From: Nostoc sp. CHAB 5834
Lineage (GTDB): Bacteria > Cyanobacteriota > Cyanobacteriia > Cyanobacteriales > Nostocaceae
Length of the DNA: 36,381 bases
NCBI GenBank assembly: GCA_020829485.1
Contig: JAIVFU010000067.1
Span: 1-36,381 of the forward strand
Reading direction: 5' to 3'
The notes beneath the pieces were generated by a model. The model searched no databases, was not told the origin of the DNA, and saw only the letters and a list, made by a program, of their open reading frames with translations. Of the stretch, positions 33,432-36,381 are shown piece by piece (within the stretch, counting starts at the first letter, position 1; each line of letters starts with the position of its first letter). A program made the position numbers and the translations under genes.

Positions 33432-33800
33432 ATTAGTCAGGGTATGAGTCCTTCAAAATACGGTAATTGGATAATATTGCCGTAGTTTATGATCAGAATT
33501 TTACAGGAAATTATTTAAAAAACCAGTGTAGATTCACGATTCATAATGAATAAGCTGTTACACATTTAACTTGTACATTTACCTGATGACTGATAACTGA
33601 TAACTGATGACTGATGACTGATGACCGTCAACCGTTAACGATTATAAAGAATGTTTATATAATTTAGACGCATATCAGCTTAACTGCCGACAAAATTTAC
33701 TTTTTTGCGGATAATTCTGGTAATCATTACACTTTTGTAGCAAGGATGGCTGTCGTGAAGAATACAAGTTTTGTCGAAAGCTTATTTTGTCGAACAAGCT
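33432..33800. other. Intergenic region with short tandem repeat
   Basis: A tract of ACTGAT / GATAACT-type units occupies about 33583-33627. Near the tnpB fragment there is a duplicated TTTTGTCGAA (33764-33773 and 33784-33793 roughly) with AGCTT at each. The probable ssuD promoter lies at the left. Nothing coding is supported. Confidence 0.5.
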
Positions 33801-34491
33801 TTACCGTAAATAAAATCTCTTGCAGTACTCTTTTCGTTGCCTACTTACCCTTAAATGCTTACGGGCATACCTATTTCTAGCTTTGTGGTAGTTGTTAGAT
33901 TGTCGAACCAAGGCTTTCTTCTTTATTGTGCTAAACTTTTGGGATTTTTTACGATTAGCACGGTTTAACTGTTTTTCTGACTTCCGGTAAAACTGGGGTG
34001 AAGGTTCCACATTACCTTTACTATCGGCAATGAAATACTTCAAACCTAAGTCAATGCCAACTACTTGTTCAGTCGGCTGTGTCTCAACTTTTATCTGAAC
34101 ATCAATCGCAAATTGAGCGTAATACCCATCAGCGCGACGCACTAAACGAACACGTTTAATCTGCTTGATGTCGTAGTAATTAAGATCGTAGGTTCCTTTT
34201 AGTTTCAAAGTTCCAATGCCTTTCTTATCAGAGAAAGTAATCCTTTTCCGATTGGCGGAAAGTTTGAACCCAGTAGTTTTATATTCAACTGAGCGGCAAT
34301 GTTTTTTGAATTTTGGAAACCCTTTTTTACCTTTAACCTTCTTTTTACAGTTGTCGTAAAACCGTGATATCGCAGACCAGGCGCGTTCAGCAGCAGACTG
34401 TCTAGCCATTGAATTAAGTTCATCAGCAAAAGAAAATTCAGCAGCAAGAACAGCACAGTATTTATTTAATGTTTTCAGCATTTCCCTTATA
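33801..34491 (-). pseudogene. tnpB: tnpB-like RNA-guided nuclease fragment, interrupted and truncated
   Basis: A 226-residue frame with the middle part of a TnpB: LNKYCAVLAAEF, AWSAISRFYDNCKKK, GFPKFKKHCRSVEYKT, and the RuvC-I motif VVGIDLGLKYF (catalytic Asp near 144). The frame continues to ARKHLRVSRQRKEYCKR and ends after FYLR, exactly where the rest of the RuvC domain (Glu and final Asp) and the CxxC zinc ribbon should follow. The first tens of residues are also missing: at 34491/34492 the coding sequence is cut by a group II intron in the opposite orientation, and the frame enters from IREMLKT. The protein lacks two of three catalytic acids and cannot be active. Confidence 0.85.
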
Positions 34492-35096
34492 GTGCGAATC
34501 GTTGGTTAGAAACTAAAGCCCACAAGGGTTTGGAGGATTAGCCGCAAGGTACAGAACCTTGACAACTGAATGACCATGTAGGTGAGAGTTATTATCCTAG
34601 AACCCTCAAATCCTACCCCGTAGGTGCAACGGTGAAAGCATCACCCCCAGGTTTGCGACTAGCCATCAAAGCCTGAAGCGGGGTGAAAAAGGTGTTACTA
34701 CTGATAGCCTAAGTCGGTAAGCATCGAGCAAAGTACCCATGAGTAAAGCCCCGGCTTGAAGATGCGATTGAATCGTCGTCAAAATGAACCAGCGAAATAA
34801 GGCTTAACGCGCTGGAGCCAAAAGGCACAGGATAAGGAATTGGCAAGTTATAAGTTGACCAATATGCACTTCCTATAAACCCGGCGAATAGCATCACTCT
34901 AAAGGTACACAGTATGGTCATTCGGAACGAGATAACCTCTTGTCTGCTCTCAGGTGGTCGAATCCCTGAGAAGGTGCTAACCGTATGCAACGAGTAGGAG
35001 AGATTAAGTCAAAAGCGAAGGTCTGGGGTAATGCCCAGAATATGCTGACAGACTTACGGTGCTTTTGGAAGATAAAGTCCCAAGTAGTGAGTAAAT
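34492..35096 (+). ncRNA. Group II intron ribozyme 5' part (domains I-IV)
   Basis: No protein is encoded here. The sequence has many short complementary arms, for example the hairpins around GCCGCAAGGTACAGAACCTTG (34550-34570) and CTCAGGTGGTCGAATCCCTGAG (34949-34970), and GGGGTAATGCCC just before the reading frame. Such a run between a GUGYG boundary and a maturase start identifies the catalytic core. Exact domain borders need folding. Confidence 0.75.
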
Positions 35097-36256
35097 ATGT
35101 CTAATACACAGTCTCAAAAACTGATGGTGGAATGGCACTCTATTAACTGGCGCAAGCTAGAGCGTAGCGTGTATAAGCTCCAAAAGAGAATTTATCAAGC
35201 CTCTGCCCGTGGTGATGTGAAAGCATATCGCAGACTCCAAAAGACGCTGATGAAGTCATGGTCAGCAAGAGCCTTAGCGGTTCGTAGAGTAACCCAGGAT
35301 AACCAGGGGAAAAAGACGGCGGGTATAGATGGCGTTAAATCGCTGACCCCAAAGCAACGTCTAGAACTTACTGGTAACTTAAGCCTGGGTACAAAGGTCA
35401 GCCCAACTAGGCGGGTATGGATTCCTAAGCCTGGAACGGAAGAGAAGCGACCTTTGGGCATACCTACAATGAAAGACCGAGCCTTGCAAGCGCTAGTCAA
35501 ACTGGCACTAGAGCCAGAATGGGAAGCGCGATTTGAACCTAACTCATACGGGTTCAGACCAGGACGCTCATGCCAAGATGCGGTAGGAGCAATATTTAAT
35601 GCAATCATGCTCAAGCCAAAATTTGTACTTGATGCCGATATTGCCAAATGTTTCGACCGCATCGACCAAGAAGCACTGCTAAGAAAACTAAATACATTCC
35701 CTAGCACCCGCCGACAAGTTCGCGCCTGGTTAAAAGCGGGAGTGATGGATAGTAAGCAGTTGTTTCCAACATCTGAGGGTACTCCACAGGGCGGGGTAAT
35801 TTCTCCACTACTGGCAAATATTGCCCTTCACGGGATGGAAGAACGGATAAAGCAATATTCAGAAACGCTGAAAGGAAAAAAGCGGGATAACCGTTATGCC
35901 CTCAGCCTAATCCGCTACGCCGACGATTTCGTGATTCTCCACGAAAACTTAACCGTTGTTCAAAGATGTAAAGAGATTATCTCTGAATGGTTAAAAGGCA
36001 TGGGTTTGGAATTAAAGCCCAGTAAAACGAGACTCGCTCACACTCTAATACAGTATGAGCAAGAAAAACCAGGGTTAACTTTCCTTGGTTTTACGATACA
36101 ACAATTTCCATTAGGAAAGTATCACTCGAAGCAGGGATTTAAGACAATCATCACCCCAAGCAAGCAGAAGCAAAAGGTACATTACGAACAAATCGCCAGT
36201 ATTATTGAAGCCCATAAGGCAGCACCGCAATCGGGGCTAATCAGCCATTTAAACCC
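34492..36256 (+). mobile_element. Group II intron, 3'-truncated
   Basis: The left boundary GTGCGAATCG matches the conserved GUGYG 5' end of bacterial group II introns and cuts directly into tnpB. About 600 structured, G-rich bases (34492-35096, domains I to the start of IV) precede the intron-encoded reverse transcriptase. At about 36256 the sequence leaves the intron abruptly, inside the protein, so the maturase end, domain V and domain VI are missing. The intron cannot splice or move by itself. It is antisense to tnpB. Confidence 0.85.
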
Positions 36257-36260
36257 CTAG
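35097..36260 (+). CDS. ltrA: Group II intron-encoded reverse transcriptase/maturase, C-terminally truncated
   Basis: A 387-residue frame (complete relatives are about 550-600). The reverse-transcriptase domain is intact: RT0-1 with VRRVTQDNQGKKTAGIDGV (62-80), VWIPKPGTEEKRPLGIPTMKDRALQ, RPGRSCQDA, VLDADIAKCFDRID (177-190), EGTPQGGVISPLLANI (227-242), the catalytic YADD (274-277) and KTRLAHT / LGFTI. The maturase X domain is cut after SGLISHLNP, where homologues continue with an L-I-R-G-W segment, and a TAG supplied by the neighbouring sequence ends it. No DNA-binding or endonuclease domain remains. Splicing help and retrohoming should both be lost. Confidence 0.9.
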   Translation: MSNTQSQKLMVEWHSINWRKLERSVYKLQKRIYQASARGDVKAYRRLQKTLMKSWSARALAVRRVTQDNQGKKTAGIDGVKSLTPKQRLELTGNLSLGTKVSPTRRVWIPKPGTEEKRPLGIPTMKDRALQALVKLALEPEWEARFEPNSYGFRPGRSCQDAVGAIFNAIMLKPKFVLDADIAKCFDRIDQEALLRKLNTFPSTRRQVRAWLKAGVMDSKQLFPTSEGTPQGGVISPLLANIALHGMEERIKQYSETLKGKKRDNRYALSLIRYADDFVILHENLTVVQRCKEIISEWLKGMGLELKPSKTRLAHTLIQYEQEKPGLTFLGFTIQQFPLGKYHSKQGFKTIITPSKQKQKVHYEQIASIIEAHKAAPQSGLISHLNP

Positions 36261-36381
36261 CTATCTAATTGGTATTTTAGGGCTTGAGACTCAAGCACAG
36301 AGAGAATTTCTGTATGTTGATTGACCAAACCTTGTATTGCGGTAATTGGATCATGGTGAAGGCGATGTTTGCGTTGGCGAG
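36257..36381 (-). CDS. C-terminal end of an unidentified gene (runs off the window)
   Basis: On the minus strand an open frame enters at the window edge and ends at a TAG at 36257-36259. Its 40 visible residues start RQRKHRLHHDPITAIQ and continue GLVNQHTEILSVLESQALKYQ, a charged, helical C-terminus. I cannot assign a family; a transposase is possible because the gene sits exactly at the intron truncation point. Its stop codon overlaps, in antisense, the TAG that ends the maturase fragment. Confidence 0.5.
   Translation of the reverse strand, partial: RQRKHRLHHDPITAIQGLVNQHTEILSVLESQALKYQLDS

Noticed and set aside
34940..34970. tRNA T-arm-like GGTCGAATCC
   Set aside because: No cloverleaf surrounds it; it is part of a hairpin in the group II intron.
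34709..34990. 93-residue minus-strand frame in the intron 5' part
   Set aside because: The region is ribozyme core; open frames there are incidental.
35195..35707. 170-residue minus-strand frame inside the reverse transcriptase gene
   Set aside because: Antisense shadow of a conserved RT domain with no family features.

Overview
The window reads as chromosome of a filamentous, probably heterocystous cyanobacterium of the Nostoc/Anabaena group. Evidence: many perfect HIP1 octamers (GCGATCGC; seven in the cobJ gene alone), short tandem heptanucleotide repeats of the AGTAGGG / AATGACC type, a CruG-like carotenoid glycosyltransferase, a Bgt-type amino-acid transporter whose binding protein and permease are fused, a CbiG-CobJ cobalamin fusion, DUF4336 and other cyanobacterial families. 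No rRNA, tRNA or CRISPR array was seen.

Layout. 1-2400: heptamer tract, cruG-like gene, heptamer tract, convergent rnhA. 2.4-5.1 kb: receiver-only response regulator and an inositol-monophosphatase-family enzyme, each alone between long non-coding stretches. 5.2-9.4 kb: 2-dehydropantoate 2-reductase, the bgtB-bgtA-like transporter operon, an FMN reductase. 9.5-13.2 kb: higBA remnant (toxin broken, antitoxin intact), formamidase-type amidohydrolase, PD-(D/E)XK-like protein, DUF4336 protein. 13.2-14.0 kb: three small elements nested in one another. 14-19 kb (minus strand): Tat-type flavin amine oxidase, DUF697-type GTPase, and a WecB/TagA/CpsF plus GT4 glycosyltransferase pair. 19.1-21.6 kb: acyl-CoA synthetase, coiled-coil protein, hicB with a broken hicA. 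21.66-23.86 kb: a HIP1-free, AT-rich DNA methyltransferase plus putative nuclease pair, best read as an acquired type II restriction-modification system. 23.9-25.6 kb: cbiG-cobJ. 25.6-27.5 kb: a repeat-dense stretch with nested mini-elements, a 63-bp tandem repeat and one small secreted Cys-rich protein. 27.5-33.4 kb (minus strand): PlsY/PEP-synthase-like fusion, a 58-residue membrane protein, D-2-hydroxyacid dehydrogenase and SsuD alkanesulfonate monooxygenase. 33.8-36.38 kb: a tnpB fragment interrupted in antisense by a 3'-truncated group II intron, then the C-terminal end of an unknown minus-strand gene.

Functional themes. Several genes handle nitrogen, sulfur or organic compounds (basic amino-acid/glutamine import, formamide hydrolysis, amino-acid or amine oxidation, alkanesulfonate desulfonation), but they are not one operon. 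The only clear operons are bgtB-bgtA (8-bp overlap), the two glycosyltransferases, and the methyltransferase-nuclease pair.

The most unusual content is non-coding. Mini-elements have inserted into one another with readable target duplications. One family has conserved ends and near-constant length but two unrelated interiors. Heptamer tracts provide the start codon of one gene and the stop codons of two. Both toxin-antitoxin loci have lost the toxin and kept the antitoxin.
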